Made by a program: the position numbers and the translations under genes
Part shown: positions 50,620-58,898 of the stretch, piece after piece
Position numbering within the stretch: the stretch's first letter is position 1
Layout: every line of letters starts with the position of its first letter
Notes under the pieces: model-generated
Seen by the model: only the letters and a program-made list of their open reading frames with translations
What the model was told of the DNA's origin: nothing
Databases searched by the model: none
Source: Campylobacter concisus
GTDB lineage: Bacteria; Campylobacterota; Campylobacteria; Campylobacterales; Campylobacteraceae
DNA length: 64,000 bases
Reading direction: 5' to 3'
Assembly (NCBI RefSeq): GCF_003048595.2
Contig: NZ_CP049270.1
Location: 310,001-374,000 of the forward strand

Positions 50620-52410
50620 ATGCAATTTGGAACGCAAAGAGTTAGTGAAGACACCATAAGACAATATGCGGCAAATCTACTAAACTTTCAAGACGATAAA
50701 AACGCCAAGAGTGGTACTGGACAAATTACTACGTTTAACGAGCTAGGCTTTGACGGTATTTTAAAAAAGCCTGACGGTTGGTATTTTCCGCACAACGAAA
50801 ACGATACTGCCATTATTTTAGAAACCAAGGCCTATGAACCCAATTCAAATTTAAGCTCAAATTTGCCGCAACTTCAAGAATATATAGAAATCGCTCAAAC
50901 TAAATACAACCAAGTCGTCGGGATTTTATATAACGGTAATGAAGCGATAATTTATAAAAACGACAAATTTTACCGTGAGGATAATGAGCTTTTTAGCAAA
51001 GATTATTATCTGAAGCTTTTTACTCAAAGTAGTATAGATAAACCTAAAATTTATTCTTGTACCAAGTCGATAAATGATAATCTTCATGTAAATTTCGGCA
51101 TAAACAATCTAAAACATCGGATGATTTTTACCGCTTGCGCTTTGGTGGCAGATAGAAAAGGCGCTAATTTAAAAGGCTTAAAAGGCAGAGATTTTGCGAC
51201 TTTACAAAGCATTATTATTTCAACGCTTGAAAATTCGTACAGCGAACAAAAAGCCTTAAATTTAAAATTAGATATCATAAAAGAGCAGTTTAATCTAATC
51301 AGCTTTAACTATACGAAAAATCAAAAGGCTATTGATAGCTTTATCGATGATGTCGTGGCGATTTCGGACTACATAAAGGCTGAAAGCTGGAACGGCGAAG
51401 ACGTGATGGGAATTTTCTTTAATGAATTTACCCGCTATAAAGGCAAAAGTGAAGCAGGACAGGTTTTTACGCCCGATCATATTACGAGCCTTATGTACCG
51501 TATCGCTAACGTAAATCATAAGGATAACATTCTTGACGCGTGTTGCGGGAGTGGTGCATTTTTAGTAAAGGCCATGAATAACATGATAAACGAAGTCGGC
51601 GGAAATTTTAACGAAAATGCCGTAAAGCGGATCCAAAACGAAAGGCTTTTCGGGATTGAATTCGATAAAGAGTTATTTGCCTTGGCTTGCGCTAATATGC
51701 TAATTCATAAAGACGGCAAGACAAATCTAACTCACGACGATGCAAGAAGCGAAGCGGCTTGCGAGTGGATAAAGAGTAAAAATATCACAAAAGTTTTGAT
51801 GAATCCGCCGTATGAGAACAAATTCGGTTGTCTGACGATAGTAAAAAACGTACTTGATAATGTGGAAAGCGGTGCGACTTGTGCATTTTTACTACCGAGC
51901 AATAAACTTGAAGTAGGCAAAAAACAAGTTTTAAAATGGCTTAAAAAGCACTCTCTTTTAAAAATTATTAAACTTCCCAAAGAAGTTTTTGCTCGAATGA
52001 AAGGTGCAAACGAAACATCTATTTTTATTTTTAAAGCACACGAGCCGCAGGGAAGTAAGGAAATTTTCGGATGCTATATAAAAGAAGACGGACTAGAAAC
52101 CGTTAAAAATCAAGGACGCCACGATTTAAAGGGCAAATGGCAAGAGCTTGAAGATTTTTGGGTTGATGTAATATACAAACAAAGTGGCGACGAAAGTTGC
52201 CAATGGATAAAACCGAATGAAAGCTTGCAATACAAAATGCCCGAGCCTAAATTTGAGATAACCGAGCAAGATTTTAAAAAAGTCGTACTTGATTATTTGC
52301 TTTTTGAAAACGGCATAGATAAAAAAGAATTTGAAAAAACGATTTTAGAGAGTGTTTTATTTGGAAGCGATATAAATTTAGATGATGATGAGATAAAGAT
52401 TAAGGTTTAA
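50620..52410 (+). CDS. BcgI-like restriction-modification subunit (nuclease domain fused to adenine methylase)
   Basis: A 596-residue protein. The N-terminal c. 110 residues contain F-D-G-I-L then I-I-L-E-T-K-A-Y, a PD-(D/E)XK nuclease pattern. The rest is a gamma-type N6-adenine methyltransferase: Q-V-F-T-P-D-H-I near residue 286, SAM motif D-A-C-C-G-S-G-A-F near 307, catalytic N-P-P-Y near 392. Size and domain order resemble BcgI subunit A, which cuts and methylates with a separate specificity subunit. AGGAAG precedes the ATG. AT-rich, unlike its GC-richer flanks, suggesting insertion. Confidence 0.82.
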   Translation: MQFGTQRVSEDTIRQYAANLLNFQDDKNAKSGTGQITTFNELGFDGILKKPDGWYFPHNENDTAIILETKAYEPNSNLSSNLPQLQEYIEIAQTKYNQVVGILYNGNEAIIYKNDKFYREDNELFSKDYYLKLFTQSSIDKPKIYSCTKSINDNLHVNFGINNLKHRMIFTACALVADRKGANLKGLKGRDFATLQSIIISTLENSYSEQKALNLKLDIIKEQFNLISFNYTKNQKAIDSFIDDVVAISDYIKAESWNGEDVMGIFFNEFTRYKGKSEAGQVFTPDHITSLMYRIANVNHKDNILDACCGSGAFLVKAMNNMINEVGGNFNENAVKRIQNERLFGIEFDKELFALACANMLIHKDGKTNLTHDDARSEAACEWIKSKNITKVLMNPPYENKFGCLTIVKNVLDNVESGATCAFLLPSNKLEVGKKQVLKWLKKHSLLKIIKLPKEVFARMKGANETSIFIFKAHEPQGSKEIFGCYIKEDGLETVKNQGRHDLKGKWQELEDFWVDVIYKQSGDESCQWIKPNESLQYKMPEPKFEITEQDFKKVVLDYLLFENGIDKKEFEKTILESVLFGSDINLDDDEIKIKV

Positions 52411-52411
52411 A

Positions 52412-53542
52412 GTGCAAAAATTTGAGAATTTTAAATTTAAAGAAATATTTGAGCATATTATGCAAGGTAAAAGACTAAAAATATCCGATCATATAATCGG
52501 CAATACTCCGTTTGTAATGGCGGGATATGTAAATAGCGGAATTTGCGATTATATTTCGAATTCGGAAGCTAGACGTTTTCCGACCAATTCCATAACAATA
52601 GATATTTTCGGAAATTGTTTTTATAGAAGTTACGAATTTGCAGCAGGTGACGATGTTGGCGTTTTTTGGAGTGATAAAGAGATAAATAGTAAAGCAATGA
52701 TGTATATTTGTGCCGTTATAGGCAAGTCATTGTCGAGCAAATTTGATTTTGGAAATAAATTAAGAGCCTCTCAGACTTATGATTTTGAAATACCTTTGCC
52801 AGTAATTAAAAACAAAGAAATAGATTTTTACTTTATGGAAAATTACATAACAAGCATAGAAGCTAAAATGCAAAAGTTGATTTTATATCATAGCGTGCTT
52901 ACCCTTCGAGAGAGAGAATCGCGCGGCGATTTTAATCTTATTTTTAGCAAGGATTCTAGTATTTCAAACTTTATCAAAGAGGCTATTATGCAAATAGCTG
53001 CGAGCCTTTTTGGTAAATTGGGCGTGGAATGGGGTGAATTTAGACTTGTAGATTTATTTAAAATATTACTTGCCAAGGGTGATTTGCAAGCTAAAAAGTT
53101 AGAAGTCGGTGATAATATTTTAATAAGTTCCGGAAATTTTAATAATGGCGTCGTGGCATATGTACAAGATTGTGATGAATTTAGTGAAAAATTTGGATCA
53201 AACTCTTTAACTATCGATATGTTCGGCAAATGTTTTTATCAACCGAAACCTTTTTATGCGGTATCTCATGGACGGGTGAATATTTTAGAGCCAAAATTTA
53301 AGCTAAATATTTATGTAGGATTTTTTATAGCCGCTATTTTGAACAAAACACTGGAAAATAGATATTCTTTTAATAAAATGTGCTCCCAAACGGCCTTAAA
53401 AGCTGAAAATATCCAGCTTCCATTGAATGAATTTGATAAGCCGAATTTTTCTTTAATGGAAAATTTTATAAAAGATATAGAACGGAATAGTGCGCAAAAG
53501 TTAATAGACTACTATAAAAATTTAACTTATAGTAAAGATTAG
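52412..53542 (+). CDS. Specificity (HsdS-like) subunit of the BcgI-like system
   Basis: A 376-residue protein built of two target-recognition halves, shown by an internal repeat: N-S-I-T-I-D-I-F-G-N-C-F-Y in the first and N-S-L-T-I-D-M-F-G-K-C-F-Y in the second, each followed by a helical segment. Two TRDs imply a bipartite recognition site. GTG start two bases after the methylase stop. Its length matches BcgI subunit B. Sequence specificity cannot be predicted. Confidence 0.85.
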   Translation: MQKFENFKFKEIFEHIMQGKRLKISDHIIGNTPFVMAGYVNSGICDYISNSEARRFPTNSITIDIFGNCFYRSYEFAAGDDVGVFWSDKEINSKAMMYICAVIGKSLSSKFDFGNKLRASQTYDFEIPLPVIKNKEIDFYFMENYITSIEAKMQKLILYHSVLTLRERESRGDFNLIFSKDSSISNFIKEAIMQIAASLFGKLGVEWGEFRLVDLFKILLAKGDLQAKKLEVGDNILISSGNFNNGVVAYVQDCDEFSEKFGSNSLTIDMFGKCFYQPKPFYAVSHGRVNILEPKFKLNIYVGFFIAAILNKTLENRYSFNKMCSQTALKAENIQLPLNEFDKPNFSLMENFIKDIERNSAQKLIDYYKNLTYSKD

Positions 53543-53662
53543 TTTTAATCTGGTGCTCATAAAATAAAAAACTGCCTTTTATCAAGAAATGGGTCAATCT
53601 TGTAAATTCTTTAAATTTATTAAGTTTTTAGATAAAATCCTAAAAATTATGAGGAGAAATTA

Positions 53663-54133
53663 ATGAAAATAATCGAAGGAAATTTGGCTTTAAAAGGCGG
53701 CGAGAAGATCGCTATAGTGGGCGCGAGATTTAACCACATCATCACCGATAGGCTGGTCGAGGGCGCGAGGGACGCGTTTTTGCGTCACGGCGGGGATGAG
53801 GCGAATTTGAGCCTCATTTTGGTGCCGGGCGCGTTTGAGATACCGATGGCGCTAGAAAAGGCGCTAGCCAGCGGTAAATTTGACGCGGTTTGCTGCGTGG
53901 GAGCGGTGATAAGAGGTTCAACTCCACACTTTGACTACGTGAGCGCCGAGACCACCAAAGGCATCGCAAATGTCACGCTAAAATACGGTAAACCGGTGAC
54001 ATTTGGCGTACTAACGGTAGATAGCATCGAGCAAGCCATCGAGCGAGCGGGCTCAAAGGCTGGGAACAAGGGCTTTGAGGCGATGACGGGCGTGATCGAG
54101 ATGCTAAGCTTATATAAAAATTTGGAGGCGTAA
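53663..54133 (+). CDS. ribH: 6,7-dimethyl-8-ribityllumazine synthase
   Basis: A 156-residue riboflavin-pathway enzyme, with V-G-A-R-F-N-H near residue 21, P-G-A-F-E-I-P near 55, and [12 protein letters not shown] near 80. AGGAG precedes the ATG. In C. jejuni ribH directly follows kdsA; here about 3.7 kb intervenes. GC-richer like kdsA. Confidence 0.97.
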   Translation: MKIIEGNLALKGGEKIAIVGARFNHIITDRLVEGARDAFLRHGGDEANLSLILVPGAFEIPMALEKALASGKFDAVCCVGAVIRGSTPHFDYVSAETTKGIANVTLKYGKPVTFGVLTVDSIEQAIERAGSKAGNKGFEAMTGVIEMLSLYKNLEA

Positions 54134-54134
54134 A

Positions 54135-54530
54135 ATGGCGACTCGTCATCAGGTTAGGCAGGCTGTCGTTTCGTTACTATACTCAAACGAGATAAATCCG
54201 GTAACTGCTGCATTTGAAGAGGAATTTCTAGAAGAGAAAAAGATAAGAAACGAGCGCAAACATGAGGCGCAGCAGACTTTTAAAGAGGTGCTCGCAAACA
54301 AAGAAAAACTAGATGAAATTTTAAAGCCATATCTAAAAGACGGCGATTTTAACAAGGTTGGTGCGACTGAGCTTGCCATTCTTAGACTTGGGCTTTATGA
54401 GATGAAATTTAGCCAAACTGATAAAGCTGTCATTATAAACGAAGCGATCGAGCTTGCGAAAGAGCTCGGAAGTGATCAGGCACCAAAATTTATAAACGGT
54501 GTACTTGATAAGCTAAAGGGCGATCTGTGA
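54135..54530 (+). CDS. nusB: Transcription antitermination factor NusB
   Basis: A 131-residue helical protein that binds boxA of rRNA leaders with NusE. Conserved R-x-x-V-x-L-L-Y near the start and [10 protein letters not shown] and [13 protein letters not shown] in the second half. Starts one base after ribH. Confidence 0.94.
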   Translation: MATRHQVRQAVVSLLYSNEINPVTAAFEEEFLEEKKIRNERKHEAQQTFKEVLANKEKLDEILKPYLKDGDFNKVGATELAILRLGLYEMKFSQTDKAVIINEAIELAKELGSDQAPKFINGVLDKLKGDL

Positions 54531-55207
54531 GGCTCTGTGTCGCACTTGATATGGCTAGTCGCGAAGAGAATTTAGCCCTTGCTAGAGAGCTAAAAGGGCT
54601 TGATCTTTGGCTAAAAGTTGGGCTTAGAAGCTACCTTAGGGATGGGGCAAAATTTATAGAAGAGCTAAAAGGGATTGAAGGTTTTAAAATTTTTCTTGAT
54701 CTAAAACTTTATGACATACCGAACACGATGGCAGATGCGGCTGAAGTCGTCTCAAAAATCGGTGTAGATATGATAAATGTGCATGCTAGTGCTGGCGAGC
54801 GTGCGATGAAGACAGTTATGGATAGGCTAGCTGGTCTTAATAATCGCCCTTTGGTACTTGCAGTATCGGCACTTACTAGCTTTAGTGAGAGCGAGTTTGA
54901 CGCTGTTTATAATGATACGATCGTAAGAGCTGTTAGAAAATTTAGCCAGATGAGTTTTGAAGCAGGACTTGATGGAATGGTCTGTTCTGTTTTTGAAAGC
55001 AAGCTCATTAAAGATGTAACAAATGAGAAATTTATCACCCTTTGCCCTGGTGTTAGGCCTTTTGGCGAGAGCGCTGGAGATCAAAAAAGAGTAGCAAACT
55101 TAATGAGCGCAAAGCAAGAAGGTAGCGACTTTATCGTTGTTGGCAGGCCGATTTATGAAAATGCAAATCCAAGAGAAATTTGTGAACGAATTTTGGTTAA
55201 TATTTGA
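54527..55207 (+). CDS. pyrF: Orotidine-5'-phosphate decarboxylase
   Basis: A 226-residue enzyme giving UMP from OMP. Active-site [10 protein letters not shown] near residue 58, P-G-V-R-P-F near 177 and V-G-R-P-I-Y near 203. GTG start overlaps the nusB stop by four bases. Confidence 0.97.
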   Translation: MRLCVALDMASREENLALARELKGLDLWLKVGLRSYLRDGAKFIEELKGIEGFKIFLDLKLYDIPNTMADAAEVVSKIGVDMINVHASAGERAMKTVMDRLAGLNNRPLVLAVSALTSFSESEFDAVYNDTIVRAVRKFSQMSFEAGLDGMVCSVFESKLIKDVTNEKFITLCPGVRPFGESAGDQKRVANLMSAKQEGSDFIVVGRPIYENANPREICERILVNI

Positions 55208-55271
55208 GCTTATGTAAAGTTGTTTTAATCATAGTTTTTATACAAAAATTTTTACAAAATGTTGCACATAG

Positions 55272-55397
55272 GTGCTTGGTCGCGGTAGCGATAAGCGTTT
55301 TTATATGTTTTATCGTATGATTTGCTACTACGCCAATACGCCGCGCTTAGACAAAAACCAAGCTAAAATGGTAGCCTTAGAAGGACTAAATTTATAA
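55272..55397 (+). other. Possible short ORF or gene remnant between pyrF and tRNA-Ser
   Basis: In the 290-base gap, a GTG-initiated frame of 41 codons reads V-L-G-R-G-S-D-K-R-F-Y-M-F-Y-R and ends N-Q-A-K-M-V-A-L-E-G-L-N-L. It has no clear ribosome site and I recognise no family. It may be the tail of a lost gene. Nothing else is seen in the gap apart from the tRNA promoter. Confidence 0.25.
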
Positions 55398-55475
55398 ATT
55401 TTTATTTTTAGATTCTCTATCTGAGTGCTATAATTGTGAAATGCAAATTTAAGCAAGATATCAGCAGTATTCAAT

Positions 55476-55481
55476 TATAAT
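55476..55481 (+). promoter_or_regulatory. -10 box of the tRNA-Ser promoter
   Basis: A perfect TATAAT 17 bases before the mature tRNA 5' end. Confidence 0.65.
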
Positions 55482-55497
55482 GCGATTTCTTTTTTAT

Positions 55498-55588
55498 GGA
55501 CAGATGGGTGAGCGGCTGAAACCACACCCCTGCTAAGGGTGCAGCTCTTAATCGGGGCTCGAGGGTTCAAATCCCTCTCTGTCCGCCA
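55498..55588 (+). tRNA. tRNA-Ser, anticodon GCT
   Basis: A 91-base class II tRNA: acceptor stem GGACAGA pairs with TCTGTCC, discriminator G, CCA encoded in the DNA. Anticodon stem CACCC/GGGTG with loop CTGCTAA gives anticodon GCT (55532-55534), reading AGC/AGU serine codons. A long variable arm and GGTTCAAATCC T-arm are present. An integrase gene follows, so the 3' end is a probable attachment site. Confidence 0.97.
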
Positions 55589-55678
55589 CCACTTATAAAT
55601 AATCACAAACTTTTATCAACTTTTGCAAACATTGAGCTGCGATTTTAACTTTATTTTAAAGTCTTTATCCATAAAATT

Positions 55679-55787
55679 GCAAACTATTACAAACAATAGC
55701 AAACTATTATTATCATAACTTTTTAGCTGACTTTTGGCTGATTGCCTTTAAAAAAGTAGCTAAAAAAATAAAAATAGTCAGCCAAAA
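55679..55787. repeat. Direct and nested inverted repeats upstream of the integrase gene
   Basis: GCAAACTATTA occurs twice, 20 bases apart (55679-55689, 55699-55709), with a related CAAACAATA between. Further on are nested inverted repeats: TTTTAGCT/AGCTAAAA (55721-55728 with 55758-55765) inside a longer arrangement with TTTTGGCTGA/TCAGCCAAAA (55732-55741 with 55778-55787). Likely integrase arm/regulatory sites. Confidence 0.5.
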
Positions 55788-55797
55788 AGGATTATAA

Positions 55798-56988
55798 ATG
55801 CCTAAACTATCACGCCAACTCACGATCACGCAATTTAAAAATCTAAAAGCCAAAGAGAAGCCATATTTTGTCAGCGACGGCGATAACCTGCTAATTAAAA
55901 TAATGCCAAACGGCACAAAATTTTTCATATATGAGTTTCGAGAAAATGGCAAACGTCACCGCCTAACTCTTGGCAAATATGATGAAATGAGCCTAAGCGA
56001 GGCAAGAGATAAAAGAAGCGAGCTAAGATTAAAACTCAATCAAGGCGAGAGCCTAACGCAAACAGCAGAAAAAACAAAATTTAAAGCAGTATTTGAAGCG
56101 TGGTATAAAACAAAAAGTAAGTTGAGTGAAAAGCAGCAGTTTTGGATGAAAAGGCGGTTTGAAGCGTTGTTATTACCAAAACTTGGCGAGATGGACATAA
56201 AAGAGATAAGCAGAAAAGACATAATAGCTGCCATTAGCCCCCTGCTCGAGGACGAAAAGCTAGAAACAGCCGATAGAGTGCTAAGTATATTAAGCGGCTT
56301 TTTCAAATATGCTCTATTACACGAGTATGTAGATCACAATATAATAGCGGATATTGACAAAAAGACACTATTGGGGCGTAGAGAAGTGAAACATTTTGCC
56401 TACCTAAAAAACGATGATGAGATAAGAGCCGTATTAATGGCGATAAGAGATTATTTTGGGGATATAAGGGTAAAAACTTGTGCGGTTTTTCAACTATATA
56501 CCGCAGTAAGAGGGCAAAATGCCAGAAATGCCAAATGGTCGCAGATAGATTTTGAAAATTGCCTTTGGCATATCCCAGCTGACGAGATGAAAACGGCAAA
56601 GCCCCACGAAGTATTTTTAAGTAAAAGTGTAATCAACCTATTAAAAACATATCGTGAGCGCTTGCCTTTAAAAAGTGAGTTAATTTTTCCGTCCATAAAA
56701 TCAAACATTGCCCCACTAAGTGACAACACTATCCGTGTAATGCTTAGAAATCTAGGTTTTAATAAGGATATGGTAACTCCACACGGCTTTAGAGCCACGT
56801 TTAGCACGATCGCCAACGAAAACATAGATAAGCACGGCTGCAATAGTGATGTTATTGAGCTTTGCCTAGCACACGTTGAGAACAACAAGGTTAAAGACGC
56901 ATACAACCACGCCAAAAATTTAAAAGCAAGAGCTAAGCTTATGCAGTGGTGGAGTAATTATTTAGATAGTTTGGGCGGTTTTGCCTGA
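55798..56988 (+). CDS. Tyrosine-type site-specific integrase (P4 family)
   Basis: A 396-residue recombinase. N-terminal DUF4102-like arm-binding domain (about 1-90; F-Y-E-F-R-E-N-G-K-R-H-R-L-T-L-G-K-Y), core-binding domain (95-190), then the catalytic domain with T-A-V-R-G-Q-N-A-R (Arg I), P-H-G-F-R-A-T-F (His-x-x-Arg) and a nucleophile tyrosine in V-K-D-A-Y-N-H near residue 375. Complete and apparently functional. It reads away from tRNA-Ser, the usual arrangement for islands integrated at a tRNA 3' end. Confidence 0.93.
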   Translation: MPKLSRQLTITQFKNLKAKEKPYFVSDGDNLLIKIMPNGTKFFIYEFRENGKRHRLTLGKYDEMSLSEARDKRSELRLKLNQGESLTQTAEKTKFKAVFEAWYKTKSKLSEKQQFWMKRRFEALLLPKLGEMDIKEISRKDIIAAISPLLEDEKLETADRVLSILSGFFKYALLHEYVDHNIIADIDKKTLLGRREVKHFAYLKNDDEIRAVLMAIRDYFGDIRVKTCAVFQLYTAVRGQNARNAKWSQIDFENCLWHIPADEMKTAKPHEVFLSKSVINLLKTYRERLPLKSELIFPSIKSNIAPLSDNTIRVMLRNLGFNKDMVTPHGFRATFSTIANENIDKHGCNSDVIELCLAHVENNKVKDAYNHAKNLKARAKLMQWWSNYLDSLGGFA

Positions 56989-57144
56989 TTTGTAGACACG
57001 GATAGATTTTAGCGAGTAGTAGATTACCCGCGAATTGACCTTATTTGCTACGATCACGCCTTGCTTCACTTTGTCATAAAGTGATCGTGCAGATATGCCT
57101 AGCTCTTTTAGGGCTTCATCTTTAGTTATAAATTTATCGCTCAT
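56962..57144 (-). CDS. Small helix-turn-helix DNA-binding protein (AlpA/excisionase-like)
   Basis: A 60-residue protein with T-K-D-E-A-L-K-E-L-G-I-S-A-R-S-L-Y-D-K-V, a winged-HTH/MerR-type recognition helix used by excisionases and phage activators. ATG 57144 has AAAGGA; longer readings do not. It overlaps the previous small gene (ATGA) and the 3' end of the integrase gene on the other strand by 27 bases. Probably regulates or directs excision. Confidence 0.75.
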   Translation of the reverse strand: MSDKFITKDEALKELGISARSLYDKVKQGVIVANKVNSRVIYYSLKSIRVYKSGKTAQTI

Positions 57145-57323
57145 TTCTTGTCCTTTATATAATCTTTCAAATCTCGCAAAGCGCGCCGTAAAAAACGGAC
57201 GTCGCATTTAAATAAAAGAGCTTGTATTCGCTCAACTAAGCTCATCTTTTCATTGTGCTCCTCACAAAACGCTTCTAGGTTTGCAAGTGCTGCTAAATGT
57301 TTATCTCTTTCAGGGCTACTCAT
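57141..57323 (-). CDS. Small hypothetical island protein
   Basis: A 60-residue charged helical protein. Its stop overlaps the HTH start (ATGA), so it is probably a genuine coupled gene. I recognise no family. A GGGG-containing stretch lies upstream of its ATG. Confidence 0.55.
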   Translation of the reverse strand: MSSPERDKHLAALANLEAFCEEHNEKMSLVERIQALLFKCDVRFLRRALRDLKDYIKDKK

Positions 57324-57393
57324 TTAGTAACCCCTTATTCTCATAGATATTGCCTAAGACTTCTAATTCATAAACATCATCAAGACACTCCAT
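57316..57393 (-). other. Possible tail of a decayed island gene
   Basis: The minus-strand frame ending at TAG 57316-57318 reads R-F-I-T-K-E-H-Y-M-E-C-L-D-D-V-Y-E-L-E-V and overlaps the start of the next gene. The frame stays open further upstream but with no credible start. Possibly a very small gene from ATG 57393 (25 residues) or a remnant. Confidence 0.3.
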
Positions 57394-57628
57394 GTAATGC
57401 TCTTTAGTGATAAATCTTATGCAAAAGGTAAAAAAATGAGAATAGATAAAAATGTGAAGCAAATAGCGTTAGAAACTTTGTTTGGGTAGGTGTGGACGTA
57501 AGGTAAAAAATGAGAACCCGAAATGCAAAATTTAGGCATTTTTTTGCATTTTGAAAGTCAAAGCTTCAATCTACTTCAAAATTACTTCAAAACTTCAAAA
57601 AATATTTTAAAATAGCGTAAAATAGGCT
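57394..57628. other. Apparently gene-free island spacer
   Basis: Mostly AT-rich with no coding sequence I can support. A 10-bp inverted repeat AAATGCAAAA/TTTTGCATTT (57521-57530 with 57542-57551) may be a terminator or operator; a short purine tract in repeats of ACTTCAAAA follows (57570-57600). Confidence 0.4.
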
Positions 57629-57927
57629 TTATGCTAATATTAAACCCGATGGAAGAACTTTTTTAACGACGCCTACAATCCTAAGCTGGTCTAGCTCATC
57701 GTCTTCCTAAAGTTCATTCATAGAGGTTAAGCGAATACACTTTTTTATCGGGCCTTTAAGTAACTTTTTGACATATAGATCGCCACCGAGGTTTGCTATA
57801 ACTATCTCACCGTTACTGGCCTCGTGTGTAGGTAAGACAAGCACCATATCGCCGTCTTTTAAAAACGGTTCCATACTGTTACCAAGCACTTTTATGACAT
57901 CGTATTGTTTGGCCGGTATACGCAATA
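57629..57927 (-). pseudogene. Decayed LexA/S24-type phage repressor
   Basis: The minus strand encodes the C-terminal S24 peptidase domain of a CI/LexA-like repressor: R-I-P-A-K-Q-Y-D-V-I-K-V, then N-S-M-E-P-F (nucleophile Ser) and Y-V-K-K-L-L (Lys). The N-terminal HTH is absent, and the frame is broken by a TAG at 57707-57709; beyond it E-D-D-E-L-D-Q-L-R-I-V-G-V-V-K-K continues in frame to a TAA at 57629, as expected for the family. So it is truncated at one end and nonsense-mutated at the other. Confidence 0.75.
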
Positions 57928-57937
57928 TAGTCGTTAA

Positions 57938-58204
57938 AACCTTGAGCTTAAAGGAGAAACAAAGATCAAATTTAATGCACAAAATATCCTTGATATTACT
58001 GATAATCCTGATACGGTGCTTAAAATAAAAGGTGGTGATGTTGATGCTAATGGCAATAAAATCACAAAAGTTGATCTAGTTCATAAATGGGCCGCAGATC
58101 ATTCATATGATACTGCTGGATTTAAAGGCTACTCAAGCATAGATCAAATAAATGGAAAAACTATCCATATCCAAATAGACGACAAAATCCATACCGATCT
58201 TTAA
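57938..58204 (+). pseudogene. Orphan C-terminal tail of a large secreted/adhesin-type protein
   Basis: An open frame without start reads N-L-E-L-K-G-E-T-K-I-K-F, then D-T-V-L-K-I-K-G-G-D-V-D-A-N-G-N-K and ends I-Q-I-D-D-K-I-H-T-D-L. The D/G/N-rich style, hydrophobic short-strand rhythm and end recall the C-terminal secretion region of giant RTX/T1SS adhesins. The body of the gene is missing. An ideal terminator follows. Starts within 15 bases of the end of repressor homology. Confidence 0.55.
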
Positions 58205-58210
58205 TCCCCA

Positions 58211-58238
58211 AAATGAGTGCGTAAATTCGCACTCATTT
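58211..58238 (+). terminator. Strong terminator after the adhesin tail
   Basis: An 11-bp perfect stem (58211-58221 with 58228-58238) with a 6-base loop, seven bases after the stop codon. Confidence 0.85.
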
Positions 58239-58304
58239 CAAACTCAAACTCACATTATTTTTTAAGTCTTGTTTTACTAATATTTGCTCCTTAAAGGAGA
58301 AAAT

Positions 58305-58898
58305 ATGAAAAATTTAATAGCCGTTATTATAGTTATTGCTGCACTTGCTTTTGGTGCTTTTAAGTATATAAATTCATTTGTTGCACTTGATGAAAATGTA
58401 AATGCAAAGTGGTCGCAGGTGTTAAATCAATATAAAAGAAGAGCCGAGCTTGTACCAAATTTGGTTGAAACTGTAAAAGGCTACGCAGCTCATGAGCAAA
58501 AAATTTTTGAAGATGTGGCAAATGCTAGAAGCAAGAGCATGCAAGTAAGCGTTGATGCAAGTGGTCTTAGCGATGAAGCTAAGATGAAAGAATTTATGAC
58601 AGCACAAAGTTCATTTGGCTTGGCACTTGGCAGGCTTATGGCAGTTAGCGAGAACTATCCAGAGCTAAAAGCAAATCAAAATTTCTTATCTCTTCAGAGT
58701 CAGCTTGAAGGTACGCAAAACCGCATAAGTGTAGCAATGCATGATTATATCGAAGCTGTAAAAGAGTATAACGTAGCCCTTAGAAGCTTTCCAAATAAAT
58801 TTATAGCAAGTGCTTTTTATCCTGAGCTAAAGCCAAAACAAAATCTTGAAATAAGTAACGAAGAGAAGATAAATCCAAAAGTTTCATTTGAGAAATGA
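58305..58898 (+). CDS. LemA family protein
   Basis: A 197-residue protein with an N-terminal membrane helix (about 2-22) and the LemA core: N-A-K-W-S-Q-V-L-N-Q-Y-K-R-R-A-E-L-V-P-N-L-V near residue 32, then long helices and a final V-A-L-R-S-F-P-N-K-F region. The LemA partner of TPM proteins; function unclear. ATG 58305 has AAAGGAG. Its stop overlaps the TPM gene by four bases. Confidence 0.93.
   Translation: MKNLIAVIIVIAALAFGAFKYINSFVALDENVNAKWSQVLNQYKRRAELVPNLVETVKGYAAHEQKIFEDVANARSKSMQVSVDASGLSDEAKMKEFMTAQSSFGLALGRLMAVSENYPELKANQNFLSLQSQLEGTQNRISVAMHDYIEAVKEYNVALRSFPNKFIASAFYPELKPKQNLEISNEEKINPKVSFEK

Noticed and set aside
55589-55797. CRISPR-like array from the CAAACTATTA repeats
   Set aside because: Only two exact copies of 11 bases with a 9-base gap; too short and too few for CRISPR, and no cas genes are in the window.
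57439-57489. Short plus-strand ORF in the island spacer
   Set aside because: Only about 16 codons after an AAGGT; no sign of conservation can be read from the sequence.
57760-58030. Plus-strand 86-residue ORF from 57768
   Set aside because: It is the shadow of the S24 repressor remnant on the other strand and has no codon bias or ribosome site.
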